Source: Clostridiaceae bacterium (GTDB lineage Bacteria; Bacillota; Clostridia; Oscillospirales; Acutalibacteraceae). Taken from it: a stretch of 57,275 nt of DNA. Every line of letters begins with the position of its first letter. The stretch's first letter is position 1. The translations under genes and the position numbers were made by a program. Below the pieces are notes generated by a model. It was given only the letters and a program-made list of their open reading frames with translations, searched no databases and was not told where the DNA came from. Shown here piece after piece: positions 35,266-43,274 of the stretch. Location: assembly GCA_016280595.1 (NCBI GenBank), contig JAEEHB010000055.1:1-57275 (forward strand), in the 5' to 3' direction.

Positions 35266-35525
35266 AAAAAACCCTCCGTGTATCATATACACAGAGGGCG
35301 AATTAATCCGCGGTACCACCTCAATTACCGGCTACGCCGGTCTCTCAGGCCTAACAGCCTTGACGCTTTAACGGGCGAACCCGGTACAGCCTACTCGGAA
35401 AAACCTTTCGGTGCACTGCTCGGAAGGGTAATTGGAGAGACGCGCCTTTCTGCCTTGCACCGCCCGGCAGCTCTCTGTAAAGACTTATCGCCGCTCTACT
35501 GATTCTTCGTCATCGCATCGATATT
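35266..35525 (-). promoter_or_regulatory. T-box riboswitch upstream of the SSF symporter
   Basis: On the minus strand the leader contains AGAGAGC and GGTGCAA of Stem I, the T-box element GGTGGTACCGCGG (35308-35320), and a terminator hairpin (35287-35298 with 35272-35283) followed by six Ts (35266-35271). This is a transcriptional T-box. Stem I base pairing GAAG with CTTC places the specifier at UAC (35428-35430, Tyr). The base after it is C, not the usual purine, so a one-base shift to ACC (Thr) cannot be excluded. Confidence 0.88.
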
Positions 35526-35531
35526 GCAGTT

Positions 35532-35560
35532 ATTTTAGCACCGTGTTATTTGTTTGTCAA
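35532..35560 (-). promoter_or_regulatory. Promoter for the SSF T-box leader
   Basis: Minus-strand TTGACA (35555-35560) and TAAAAT (35532-35537) with a 17-bp spacer. Confidence 0.8.
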
Positions 35561-35613
35561 TACAAAATCTGCGATTTCCGATAAAAACGGTTTTGCTTTT
35601 ATATTTTTTATCA

Positions 35614-35642
35614 TTGAAAAAAGGTTGTTTAAATGATAAAAT
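35614..35642 (+). promoter_or_regulatory. Promoter for hydF
   Basis: TTGAAA (35614-35619) and TAAAAT (35637-35642) with 17 bp between, about 30 bases before the start. Confidence 0.65.
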
Positions 35643-35672
35643 ATCATAAATAAAAAACGGGGAGGCGAAAGC

Positions 35673-36854
35673 GTGAGCCTTAATGAAACCGTATCTGCGG
35701 AGAGAATACATATCGGCTTTTTCGGCAAAAGAAACGCGGGCAAATCCAGCCTTGTTAACGCCGTCACCAATCAGGATGTAAGTCTTGTATCGGATGTCAA
35801 GGGCACCACTACGGACCCTGTAACCAAAGCGATGGAAATTCTGCCGCTGGGTCCCGTGCTTATCACGGATACGCCCGGTATTGATGACGAGGGCACTCTC
35901 GGAGCAATGAGGGCGGACAGAGCCAAAAAAGTGCTTGCGAAAACCGATGTCGCAATACTTGCGGCGGATATAAATATGCCTCTGTCTGATGAAGACAGGG
36001 AACTGATTGAATATTTTATTATTAACAAAGTTCCGTATATTATAGCGCGCACAAAGAGCGATCTCAAAACAGGCGAAGCGGCACTCGGCGAAAATGAAAT
36101 TGCCGTGAGCAGTGTCACGCTTGAGGGCATTGAAGCGCTCAAAAACAGAATAGGCGAGTTTGCAAAAATAACACAGAAGGAAAAGTACGTTGTATCTAAC
36201 CTGCTGGATGAAAGCTCGCTCGTGATGCTCGTAATTCCGATTGATTCCTCCGCGCCCAAGGGCAGGATTATCCTGCCTCAGCAGCAAGTGCTCAGAGAAC
36301 TGCTCGATAAACACATAAGCGTTATCTGCTGCCAGCCCGAAGAAATTAAAGGAACGCTGTCAAATTTAGGCAAAGCGCCCGACCTTGTTATCACCGATTC
36401 GCAGGCGTTTGAAAAGGTCGCGGTGGATGTGCCCGAGACTATCCCGCTCACCTCATTTTCAATTCTCTTTGCCAGATACAAAGGCAATATCGACGTGCTC
36501 GCGGCAGGCGCCAAGGCTCTCTCACAGATAAAAGACGGCGACAGAATTCTTATATCCGAGGGCTGCACTCATCACAGGCAGTGCGAGGATATCGGCACAG
36601 TCAAAATTCCTGCAATGATAAAAAAATTCACCGGGGCACAGCCCGAGTTTGAGTTTACCTCGGGCGGCGGATTCCCCGATGACCTTTCGCCGTATTCACT
36701 GATTGTCCACTGCGGCGGCTGTATGCTCAGCGAAAAAGAGATGAAAAATCGCCTGGCAAAGGCTCAGACGGCAGGCATCCCGGCAGTAAACTACGGCGTG
36801 CTTATCGCATATATAAAAGGTATTCTTGACAGAAGCCTTTCACCCTTCGCATAA
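35673..36854 (+). CDS. hydF: [FeFe]-hydrogenase maturation GTPase HydF
   Basis: HydF is the scaffold on which the 2Fe subcluster of [FeFe] hydrogenase is assembled before transfer to HydA. The 393-residue protein has a GTPase domain (GKRNAGKSS at residues 18-26, TTTDPVTK in the switch, DTPG, ARTKSDL), a dimerisation domain, and the C-terminal cluster-binding region with SEGCTHHRQCEDIGTVKIP and VHCGGCMLSEKEM. The start is GTG after GGGGAGG. HydE, HydG and HydA are not in this window. The gene supports hydrogen metabolism in this organism. Confidence 0.95.
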   Translation: MSLNETVSAERIHIGFFGKRNAGKSSLVNAVTNQDVSLVSDVKGTTTDPVTKAMEILPLGPVLITDTPGIDDEGTLGAMRADRAKKVLAKTDVAILAADINMPLSDEDRELIEYFIINKVPYIIARTKSDLKTGEAALGENEIAVSSVTLEGIEALKNRIGEFAKITQKEKYVVSNLLDESSLVMLVIPIDSSAPKGRIILPQQQVLRELLDKHISVICCQPEEIKGTLSNLGKAPDLVITDSQAFEKVAVDVPETIPLTSFSILFARYKGNIDVLAAGAKALSQIKDGDRILISEGCTHHRQCEDIGTVKIPAMIKKFTGAQPEFEFTSGGGFPDDLSPYSLIVHCGGCMLSEKEMKNRLAKAQTAGIPAVNYGVLIAYIKGILDRSLSPFA

Positions 36855-36862
36855 TAAAAAAC

Positions 36863-36890
36863 ATCCCGCAGTAAATGATTACTGCGGGAT
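36863..36890. terminator. Bidirectional terminator
   Basis: ATCCCGCAGTAA (36863-36874) pairs with TTACTGCGGGAT (36879-36890) around ATGA, a perfect 12-bp stem between hydF and the convergent CmpB-like gene. Confidence 0.8.
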
Positions 36891-36893
36891 TTG

Positions 36894-37736
36894 TTATTTG
36901 TTATCGTCTTCGCTTTCGTCTTTTTTGTCTACGTCGTTTTCGTCGGGTATGGTATCGGCAGTGCCGTAGAGTTTTATATCTTTGCGCTTTTTGTTGTTAT
37001 CCGGCCTGTCGCCTATCATACTCATAAGATATTTGTAGTTGAGCAGGGTGATGGCGGGATGATTGCGCTTGAATTCAATCAGCCTTCTGTTTTCGGAAAT
37101 CGCTTTTCTGTAAACTTCGCTCTCGGAAATAGTGGTCTTGATTGATTCAATCTGCTCGGCGGTGTGGTCAACGCCTTTCTGCAATTCGGTAACCGCCGTA
37201 TGCTGAAAGCTTTTGAGAGTTTTGATGGTATCTTTAAGGTCCGCAAAGGTGGTTGCAAGGTCGCAGATAAGCACTGTGTAGAGCGCGAAACTGATTGAGT
37301 AAATCAGTTTTTCAGGCATAAGTGCAAACAGGTCGTAGAGCAGGGGAAGGAAAACTTTTACAATAAGCACCGAGCCCGCCGCAAAGAAGAGAAGACCTTT
37401 GAGATATATCCTGCCGTTAACGTTGAATTTACGGTCCGAATAATCCCACCACATAGCGTGAAAAAGTTTTTCCATTGTAAAGTGGGTGAGGTATTCAAGC
37501 ACACCCGTGAGCAGGAAACCCGCCAGCGCGATGTAAACAACATTATCGAGAATACCGTAGATAAGGAAGTTGCAGATAAGCGCGGCAAAGCCGTAAATGG
37601 GGCAAAGCGGGCCGAAAAGGAAACCGCGTTTGACCGCTTTACCGTCTCTTATGAGATACAGCAAAGTCTCCGTTACCCAGCCGAGCACGGAGAATATTAG
37701 AAATATTAAAAAGTATTGACAGATTTTAACCAGCAT
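36894..37736 (-). CDS. CmpB-like integral membrane protein (putative ABC permease family)
   Basis: A 280-residue membrane protein of the family annotated as ABC transporter permease (ABC_trans_CmpB). Typical are FLIFSVLGWVTETLLYLI, FLFGPLCPIYGFAAL and the central GRIYLKGLLFFAAGSVLIVKVF. About six membrane segments precede a cytoplasmic helical tail rich in Asp and Lys. Despite the name no ABC ATPase is nearby and the function is unknown. The start is uncertain: ATG 37736 overlaps the upstream HD gene by 11 bases, and one ten codons earlier (37766) overlaps it by 41. Confidence 0.82.
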   Translation of the reverse strand: MLVKICQYFLIFLIFSVLGWVTETLLYLIRDGKAVKRGFLFGPLCPIYGFAALICNFLIYGILDNVVYIALAGFLLTGVLEYLTHFTMEKLFHAMWWDYSDRKFNVNGRIYLKGLLFFAAGSVLIVKVFLPLLYDLFALMPEKLIYSISFALYTVLICDLATTFADLKDTIKTLKSFQHTAVTELQKGVDHTAEQIESIKTTISESEVYRKAISENRRLIEFKRNHPAITLLNYKYLMSMIGDRPDNNKKRKDIKLYGTADTIPDENDVDKKDESEDDNK

Positions 37737-38271
37737 AATAATCGGACTTTCTGAGTATTTCGTCATATACCGCGCTGAATCTCGCGGATATTGAAAAATA
37801 ATCCTGCGTTGCGCAGTATTTGTCGGCGGCGGTGAGCATCCAGGCGCCCAAAGAGCCGGGCATTTTTTTGCTCAGGGGAAACATGTGGGCAAGAATCATA
37901 TTTTTCTGCTTTGATGTTATCCTGCCGAAATACTCTTCAATATTTTTTACTGACTCTTTCGGGTGATAGAAGATGTGATTTTCATCGTGCTTTTCGGTGT
38001 ACCACTCATACAGATAAAAATCGTGAAGCAGGGACGCGCGCACAATATCGGCTGTGTTTGCCGCGTTGAGCGTGCAGCACATCTTAAGCACGCAGTAGGA
38101 GACATATACGGAGTGATAAAGCGTGTTTATTTCTCCGTGATGCCTGTACTGTGCCATGCTTTTCACGAGGGTGTCGCTGAGCAGGTCCCTGTTTATATCA
38201 AGATATTTGTTGATGTAAACTCTTTCTTTTTCGAGGTCCATCGGTTTTACGTTTTTAATCTTAATATTCAA
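37726..38271 (-). CDS. HD-domain protein
   Basis: A 181-residue HD-superfamily protein. The metal-binding residues are visible in HHGEINTLYHSVYVSY, RASLLHDFYLYEW (the HD pair), ILAHMFPLSKKMPG and TAADKYCATQDYF. Such proteins are metal-dependent phosphohydrolases of unknown substrate in this class. It is cytoplasmic and overlaps the next gene (CmpB-like) on the same strand, so the two are co-translated. Confidence 0.8.
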   Translation of the reverse strand: MNIKIKNVKPMDLEKERVYINKYLDINRDLLSDTLVKSMAQYRHHGEINTLYHSVYVSYCVLKMCCTLNAANTADIVRASLLHDFYLYEWYTEKHDENHIFYHPKESVKNIEEYFGRITSKQKNMILAHMFPLSKKMPGSLGAWMLTAADKYCATQDYFSISARFSAVYDEILRKSDYYAG

Positions 38272-38303
38272 ATCAAACCACCGTTAAACAGAGTGTAAAT
38301 AAA

Positions 38304-38333
38304 CTGTAAAAAAAACCCGCCCCGGGCGGGTTT
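38304..38333 (-). terminator. Terminator after secG
   Basis: The minus strand reads AAACCCGCCC then GGGCGGGTTT (38313-38333, almost no loop beyond one base, so the real loop is probably three to five bases) followed by a T run. It ends secG. Confidence 0.7.
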
Positions 38334-38338
38334 CTTTT

Positions 38339-38590
38339 TTATTTTGCTATGAACAAAACGATAAGCGTTGCAAGAAGCGAAAGAACAAAGAAGGTGGAAG
38401 CAACAATCTTTGTGATTTTGACAAGTTTGTCTTCCATTGTTCTGCCTTTGTTTTTGCCGAGGAATGTTTCCGCGCCGCCTGCAATTGCGCCCAGACCGTC
38501 GGAACGGCCTTCCTGCATAAGGACTATGACTATGAGTACTATGGAAGTAACGAAAAGAATAACTCCCAACATTATTTCATACCAAGGCAT
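38339..38590 (-). CDS. secG: Preprotein translocase subunit SecG
   Basis: An 83-residue SecG with two hydrophobic helices (MLGVILFVTSIVLIVIVLMQ and ASTFFVLSLLATLIVLFIAK) and the conserved loop EGRSDGLGAIAGGAETFLGKNKGRT. It completes SecYEG and increases translocation efficiency in the cytoplasmic membrane. It has its own promoter and terminator. Confidence 0.94.
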   Translation of the reverse strand: MPWYEIMLGVILFVTSIVLIVIVLMQEGRSDGLGAIAGGAETFLGKNKGRTMEDKLVKITKIVASTFFVLSLLATLIVLFIAK

Positions 38591-38627
38591 ATCTGTTTAC
38601 CTCCGTCAGAGTGATATTTACTGGTGC

Positions 38628-38656
38628 ATTTTATCACATATATTATATAAATGCAA
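38628..38656 (-). promoter_or_regulatory. Promoter for secG
   Basis: Minus-strand TTGCAT (38651-38656) and TAAAAT (38628-38633) with a 17-bp spacer. Confidence 0.65.
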
Positions 38657-38670
38657 GAACTTTTTTATTT

Positions 38671-39201
38671 TTATTTATTGTCCGCCTGCCTGCGCCGCTC
38701 TTCAAAAGCGTCAAGATACGGCTTTTCCCTTTTCGCCTTCCACTCGTAGTAGTGAGGGTAAAGGCTTTTGCCGGGCAGCGGATCGATCCTCACGGCGATT
38801 GCGCCGCACCTGTTTGCCGCTTTGATGTCGGAAAAAAGCTGGTCGCCGAGCATAGCGAGTTCGGTGATTTTTACATTCATCCGCTTTGCCGCTTTTATCA
38901 GCCCTCCCGGGCGCGGCTTTTTTGCCAGGTGCACAAACGGAATGCCGCCGAGATACTTTGACACGGTTTTTACCCTGAAAATCGTTCCGTTTGAAATCAG
39001 GGTAACGGGTATGCCTGCATCCGTGATGCTCTTCACCCATTCCTTTACTCCCGGCGCGTATTTCAGAGTGCCGTCGGGGGCAATCACGTTGTCAATATCC
39101 AGCCCCACCGCTTTTGCGCCCATTTCACGAAGAATATCGGGCGTCACTTCGCCGAGAGAGCCGAAGCGGTAAGCGGGCATAAGAAGTTCGGCTTTTGTCA
39201 T
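38671..39201 (-). CDS. yqeG: YqeG-family HAD phosphatase
   Basis: A 176-residue HAD-IIIA phosphatase. Motif I is GLDIDNVIAPDG, motif II LISNGT, motif III with Lys is KKPRPGGLIKAAKR, and motif IV is MLGDQLFSDIKAANRCGA. YqeG relatives act on phosphatidylglycerophosphate (the Pgp-like role) in some lineages, but substrate here is not shown. I take ATG 39201; a GTG two codons upstream overlaps the stop of the preceding gene by four bases. Confidence 0.88.
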   Translation of the reverse strand: MTKAELLMPAYRFGSLGEVTPDILREMGAKAVGLDIDNVIAPDGTLKYAPGVKEWVKSITDAGIPVTLISNGTIFRVKTVSKYLGGIPFVHLAKKPRPGGLIKAAKRMNVKITELAMLGDQLFSDIKAANRCGAIAVRIDPLPGKSLYPHYYEWKAKREKPYLDAFEERRRQADNK

Positions 39202-39203
39202 AC

Positions 39204-39866
39204 TCACACAAACATTGAGCCTATAAGGGCGATTATGATTGTCTTGAGCAGGGGAGAGATGTCAATACCGGTGGGCACTGCGGTCACTTTATCGTCAACC
39301 GTGAAAGAGATGTTTTCAAAATATGTGTTCTGGGTTGATTTTGTTTTCGCGTCGTAAACGGAGAGAAGTTTAAGTTCGTCGCCGTCATAGTAAAATTTGA
39401 GTTTTACCTGCGCGCCGTCGTTGAACTGCTCAACATAGTATTTCTTTCCGTCAAGTTCTTCCTCATAGCTCTTTTCAAAATGGGTGATGCCTTTGGTGAG
39501 GCCTACCGCGTTTTTGATGATTGCCGAAACATCCATCTTGATAAGACCTGTGTTGTCGAGTTTTGCATAGAAAAACGGAAGAATCGGGAAATAGGCGTAT
39601 GCGGTGCCGTCCCTGAGCACAACTCTCACGGTGAAGAAACCGCTGTTGTAGTCAAATGCCGCCGCGTCGCCGTTGATGTAATATGTGTCCGTTGACGAGC
39701 CGAGCGCTGTATCACCCGCAGTCATGGTAACGGAAATCTGCTTTGAATTGCTTACCTTGTCAAGCAGTGCCTCTGTTTTGGTTGCCGATGCTGCAAAACC
39801 GCTTACCGACAGAAGAATAGCAAGCACGAGTGAAAGAGCCGTAACGGCTGTGATTTTCTTTTTCAT
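39204..39866 (-). CDS. Secreted protein of unknown function
   Basis: A 220-residue exported protein with a signal peptide (TALSLVLAILLSVSGFAASA, cleavage near AAS). The mature part alternates beta strands (KQISVTMTAGDTALG, FTVRVVLRDGTAYAYFPI, AQVKLKFYYDGDELKLLSVYDA) in a pattern reminiscent of LolA-like beta sandwiches, but no family is clear. A hydrophobic stretch near the C-terminus (LLKTIIIALIGSMFV) may anchor it. It sits between the secreted PHP protein (24 bp upstream) and yqeG, in one unit. Confidence 0.7.
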   Translation of the reverse strand: MKKKITAVTALSLVLAILLSVSGFAASATKTEALLDKVSNSKQISVTMTAGDTALGSSTDTYYINGDAAAFDYNSGFFTVRVVLRDGTAYAYFPILPFFYAKLDNTGLIKMDVSAIIKNAVGLTKGITHFEKSYEEELDGKKYYVEQFNDGAQVKLKFYYDGDELKLLSVYDAKTKSTQNTYFENISFTVDDKVTAVPTGIDISPLLKTIIIALIGSMFV

Positions 39867-39890
39867 AATTTTACCTCCCGTATATGTGGA

Positions 39891-41429
39891 TTATCTGAAT
39901 AAATTGCCTATTGCTCTGCCTATTATATCCGCCCAGTTTCCGGTAACGCCGATAAGGAAGTCGAATACTCCGAGGTCCGTGAAACCGCTGTCAACGATTT
40001 TCTCGGCGCCCTGTGTATCATCCGGGTTTATTATAAACGCCTGCGTATAGACTATTCCGCCTTCGCCGAAGATTTCCGCCCTTACATATTTTCCTGTTTT
40101 TTCGGCAAAATCGTCGAGGTCAAACACCGCTTCTTCGGCGGAAGTGGTCGTAACAAGTTTTCCGTTTGAAATCCATCTTACTATCAGCGCGTTTTCGCTC
40201 TCGATTGAGATTGTGCCTTCGCTTTCGTCAACGTCAACGCGTGTAATCACCGGCTGTGTGGCGCTCTTGCAGTAGCCTTCATCGTCAAGCACGGAGTAGG
40301 TGATGCCGATATCATCGTCCGCGTCCTCTTCGCCGTTTTCAATCGCGGCGGCTTTTTCGTCCATCGCTTTCGCCGCCTCTTTTACGGCGTTGCTCAGTTC
40401 GCTTTCACCGTAAATCTCTTCGAGCGCGGTGTATATCTCAACAAGTTCATCAGGGTTTCCGAGGCAGTGCGAAGCACCGAAAAATCTTCCGTTTTCAAGC
40501 GAATCCCTGAGTGCCGCAGATGTCTTTTCGGGCATAAGCGCGTAAACGAAGCCTGTGTCTATTTTGTCCAGCTGATGAGCGTCACTTGAGCAGATTGCAA
40601 ATACATTTTTGCCGTTTGACGAAAATCTTTCGAGCAGTATATCCCAGAGTATGCGGTCAAATCTCGTTCTTCCGTCGCCCTTGGAATTCATATCTATGCC
40701 TATGCAGCAGTCGTATTTGTCAATGAGTTTCGCCCATTTATTCACGTGATACCAATACTGGAATTCATCCGTATTATAGGCGTTTGCCGAGCGGATTTCA
40801 TACCTTGCTTTAGAGTATTCGCCCGGGTGATTGATTACGCATACGCCGCCCGCCTTCTGCACGCCTCTGAGAGCGTCGGAATAGGTGGTGATGCTGTTAT
40901 CATGATAATCGACAAACCAACTGTTGACGTGTGCATTTACCGAAACAGCGTTGTTTTCAATGCCGTAGGGCACGCGCATTATTTCTCTGCCGCTGTCAAG
41001 CATAAGGTAGTCGTCGCCGTTTCTTTCGGCCAGGGTGTAGGCGGTGCCGTCGGCGAATGTGCCTTCTTTGCCCAGATAATCGAGGTCGCCTTTGCTTTTG
41101 CCCACAAGGCTCAGACCGCCGTGAATAAGTTTGTTGGGGTTTTCGTATTCCCAGGAGTAATTTACCGTGCCGTGGTCGGTGACGGCTACTATGTCAAAGC
41201 CCGTCTGAGCGTGGCGCTCAAGATTCTGCCTGAGAGTGGGCGTGCCGTCGGAGGCGTTGGTGTGATTGTGCAGAGCCACCTTGTAGGTGTTTACAGTGCC
41301 CCAGTCCACGTCCGCATACGGGTTTGAGATTTTGTATGAGCCGCCCTGCGAAGCCGCGCCTGCGGAAAAGCACAGGCAAAGCACCATAACAGCCGCGAGA
41401 AGCACGGACAGTATTCTTTTAACATTCAT
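39891..41429 (-). CDS. Secreted PHP-domain metallohydrolase
   Basis: A 512-residue exported protein with a signal peptide (MNVKRILSVLLAAVMVLCLC, cleavage near GAA-SQ). The polymerase-and-histidinol-phosphatase domain is visible from VALHNHTNASDGTPT (His54, His56) and VAVTDHGTVNYSWEY through INHPGEYSK to SSDAHQLDKIDTGF, which hold the metal ligands. The last 150 residues are a beta domain. PHP enzymes are phosphoesterases; an exported one may act on phosphate esters at the cell surface. It heads the minus-strand unit ending with yqeG. Confidence 0.85.
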   Translation of the reverse strand: MNVKRILSVLLAAVMVLCLCFSAGAASQGGSYKISNPYADVDWGTVNTYKVALHNHTNASDGTPTLRQNLERHAQTGFDIVAVTDHGTVNYSWEYENPNKLIHGGLSLVGKSKGDLDYLGKEGTFADGTAYTLAERNGDDYLMLDSGREIMRVPYGIENNAVSVNAHVNSWFVDYHDNSITTYSDALRGVQKAGGVCVINHPGEYSKARYEIRSANAYNTDEFQYWYHVNKWAKLIDKYDCCIGIDMNSKGDGRTRFDRILWDILLERFSSNGKNVFAICSSDAHQLDKIDTGFVYALMPEKTSAALRDSLENGRFFGASHCLGNPDELVEIYTALEEIYGESELSNAVKEAAKAMDEKAAAIENGEEDADDDIGITYSVLDDEGYCKSATQPVITRVDVDESEGTISIESENALIVRWISNGKLVTTTSAEEAVFDLDDFAEKTGKYVRAEIFGEGGIVYTQAFIINPDDTQGAEKIVDSGFTDLGVFDFLIGVTGNWADIIGRAIGNLFR

Positions 41430-41459
41430 TTCGCCTTCACCCCTTTACATATTAATATT

Positions 41460-41488
41460 ATTTTATCACCGAATAATAATACAGTCAA
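41460..41488 (-). promoter_or_regulatory. Promoter for the PHP-yqeG unit
   Basis: Minus-strand TTGACT (41483-41488) and TAAAAT (41460-41465) with a 17-bp spacer. Confidence 0.7.
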
Positions 41489-41520
41489 TGATTAACCTTA
41501 CTTTACGGCAAACATAAGTA

Positions 41521-41549
41521 TGGACATACACCCTGTAATGGTGTAAAAT
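41521..41549 (+). promoter_or_regulatory. Promoter for the phosphosugar mutase
   Basis: TGGACA (41521-41526) and TAAAAT (41544-41549) with a 17-bp spacer, about 40 bases before the start codon. Confidence 0.65.
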
Positions 41550-41590
41550 AATTCCGTTCACAACTTAATTTTATAACAGGAAGTGACAAT

Positions 41591-43210
41591 ATGACAGATT
41601 TTGAATACTGGTGTTCGCTTGACGAAGCAACCCGCTCCGAACTCGAATCCCTTGACGCAAAAGAACTTGAAGACAGATTTTATAAATCTCTTGAATTCGG
41701 CACGGGCGGTATGCGCGGCATTATGGGCGCAGGCCCCAACAGAATGAATCAATACACCATTGCCAAAGCGACCGAAGGTCTTGCTAATTACCTTGAGGCT
41801 TTTGTGCCGGGTGAGAAAAGCGTCGCAATCGCTTACGACTCCCGCAACAATTCATCCTCTTTCGCCCTGACCGCCGCGGGAGTGCTTGCCGCTCACGGGA
41901 TAAAAGTGCATATCTTCGGCACTCTTATGCCCACTCCCGTGCTTTCGTTTGCCGTGAGAAAACTCGGCTGCTCTGCGGGCATAGTTGTAACCGCGAGCCA
42001 TAACCCGAAGGAATATAACGGCTACAAGGTTTATGACGCAAACGGCTGTCAGCTTGTGCCCGGAGACGCCGACCGCCTTATTACCTTTGTAAATGCGGTT
42101 GAGGATGTGAAAAATATCGCCGTTCTTTCGCCCGCTGAAAGCGCGGGGCTGATAGAATACATAGGCGATGAAGTGCTTGACTCATTCCTTGACGAAGTGA
42201 AGAAACTCAGTGTTTACTCCGATAAATCCGACCTTAAAATAGTCTACACACCGCTTCACGGCACGGGCAATATTCCCGTGAGAAGAATACTCGAAGGCAG
42301 GGATGTTTCCGTTGTCAAAGAGCAGGAAATGCCCGACGGCAATTTTTCCACCGTGCGCTCACCGAATCCCGAAGAGAAAGACGCGCTTAACCTCGCCATA
42401 GAGCAGGCGCGCAGGGAAAACGCCGATATCGTAATCGGCACAGACCCTGACTGTGACAGAGTGGGTGTTGCCGTAAAGCACAACGGTGAATTCGTACTCC
42501 TCACGGGCAACCAGACGGGAGCGCTGCTGCTCGATTTTGTGCTGAAATTCAAAAAAGATTCTTTCGGTAAAAACCCGACCGTTGTCACCACCATTGTAAC
42601 GGGCTCTCTCGGTGCCGATACGGCAAAGAGTTACGGGTGTGATGTTGTATATACGCTTACGGGCTTTAAGTATATAGGTGACCGCATCTGCCGGTGGGAA
42701 AAAGACGGCAGCAGAACCTATGTTTTCGGCTATGAAGAAAGTTACGGCTATCTTGCGGGCACTCACGCGAGAGACAAAGACGCCGTTTCCGCCGCGATGC
42801 TCGTTGCTGAGATGGCGGCTTATCATAAAAATAACGGCAGAACCCTTGTTGACGCGCTTGAATCGCTCTATGGCCGCTTCGGTTATTACCTAGACAGCCT
42901 CGAAACCGTTGTGCTCAAAGGCAAAGAAGGGAGCGAAAAAATAAAAGCGTCAATGTCCGCTATGAGAAGCGCGGGCAAAACGCTCTTTGATGACTGCGTA
43001 AATGTGGAGGACTATTCCGAAGGCTTCGGCGAACTCCCGAAAGAAAATGTGCTCAGATTCATTTTTGCAGACGGCTCCTGGGCGGCGGCAAGGCCCTCCG
43101 GCACCGAGCCGAAACTCAAACTCTATTTTTCCGTTAAAGGAAAAAACAGAGAGGCGGCACTCGAAAGGCAGGAAAAAATCAAGCAGATATTACTCAATTT
43201 GGTGCAATAG
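41591..43210 (+). CDS. Phosphoglucomutase/phosphomannomutase (PgcA-type)
   Basis: A 539-residue alpha-D-phosphohexomutase that interconverts hexose 1- and 6-phosphates. Visible are the N-terminal LEFGTGGMRGIMGAGPNRMN, the phosphoserine loop VTASHNPKEYNGYKVYD, the metal-binding GTDPDCDRVGVA, the sugar-binding GYEESYGYLAG, and the phosphate-binding RPSGTEPKLKLYF. Length fits the PgcA/YhxB branch. Cytoplasmic. It would link the sugar 1-phosphates made by kinases and phosphorylases to glycolysis. Confidence 0.95.
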   Translation: MTDFEYWCSLDEATRSELESLDAKELEDRFYKSLEFGTGGMRGIMGAGPNRMNQYTIAKATEGLANYLEAFVPGEKSVAIAYDSRNNSSSFALTAAGVLAAHGIKVHIFGTLMPTPVLSFAVRKLGCSAGIVVTASHNPKEYNGYKVYDANGCQLVPGDADRLITFVNAVEDVKNIAVLSPAESAGLIEYIGDEVLDSFLDEVKKLSVYSDKSDLKIVYTPLHGTGNIPVRRILEGRDVSVVKEQEMPDGNFSTVRSPNPEEKDALNLAIEQARRENADIVIGTDPDCDRVGVAVKHNGEFVLLTGNQTGALLLDFVLKFKKDSFGKNPTVVTTIVTGSLGADTAKSYGCDVVYTLTGFKYIGDRICRWEKDGSRTYVFGYEESYGYLAGTHARDKDAVSAAMLVAEMAAYHKNNGRTLVDALESLYGRFGYYLDSLETVVLKGKEGSEKIKASMSAMRSAGKTLFDDCVNVEDYSEGFGELPKENVLRFIFADGSWAAARPSGTEPKLKLYFSVKGKNREAALERQEKIKQILLNLVQ

Positions 43211-43214
43211 TCCA

Positions 43215-43243
43215 TTGAGTGTAACATAAATTTGTAGTATAAT
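43215..43243 (+). promoter_or_regulatory. Promoter for the cotH-like gene
   Basis: TTGAGT (43215-43220) and TATAAT (43238-43243) with a 17-bp spacer, beginning just after the mutase stop. Confidence 0.7.
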
Positions 43244-43274
43244 ATTTTCAGCAAATATCAGGGAGGAAAACAAT

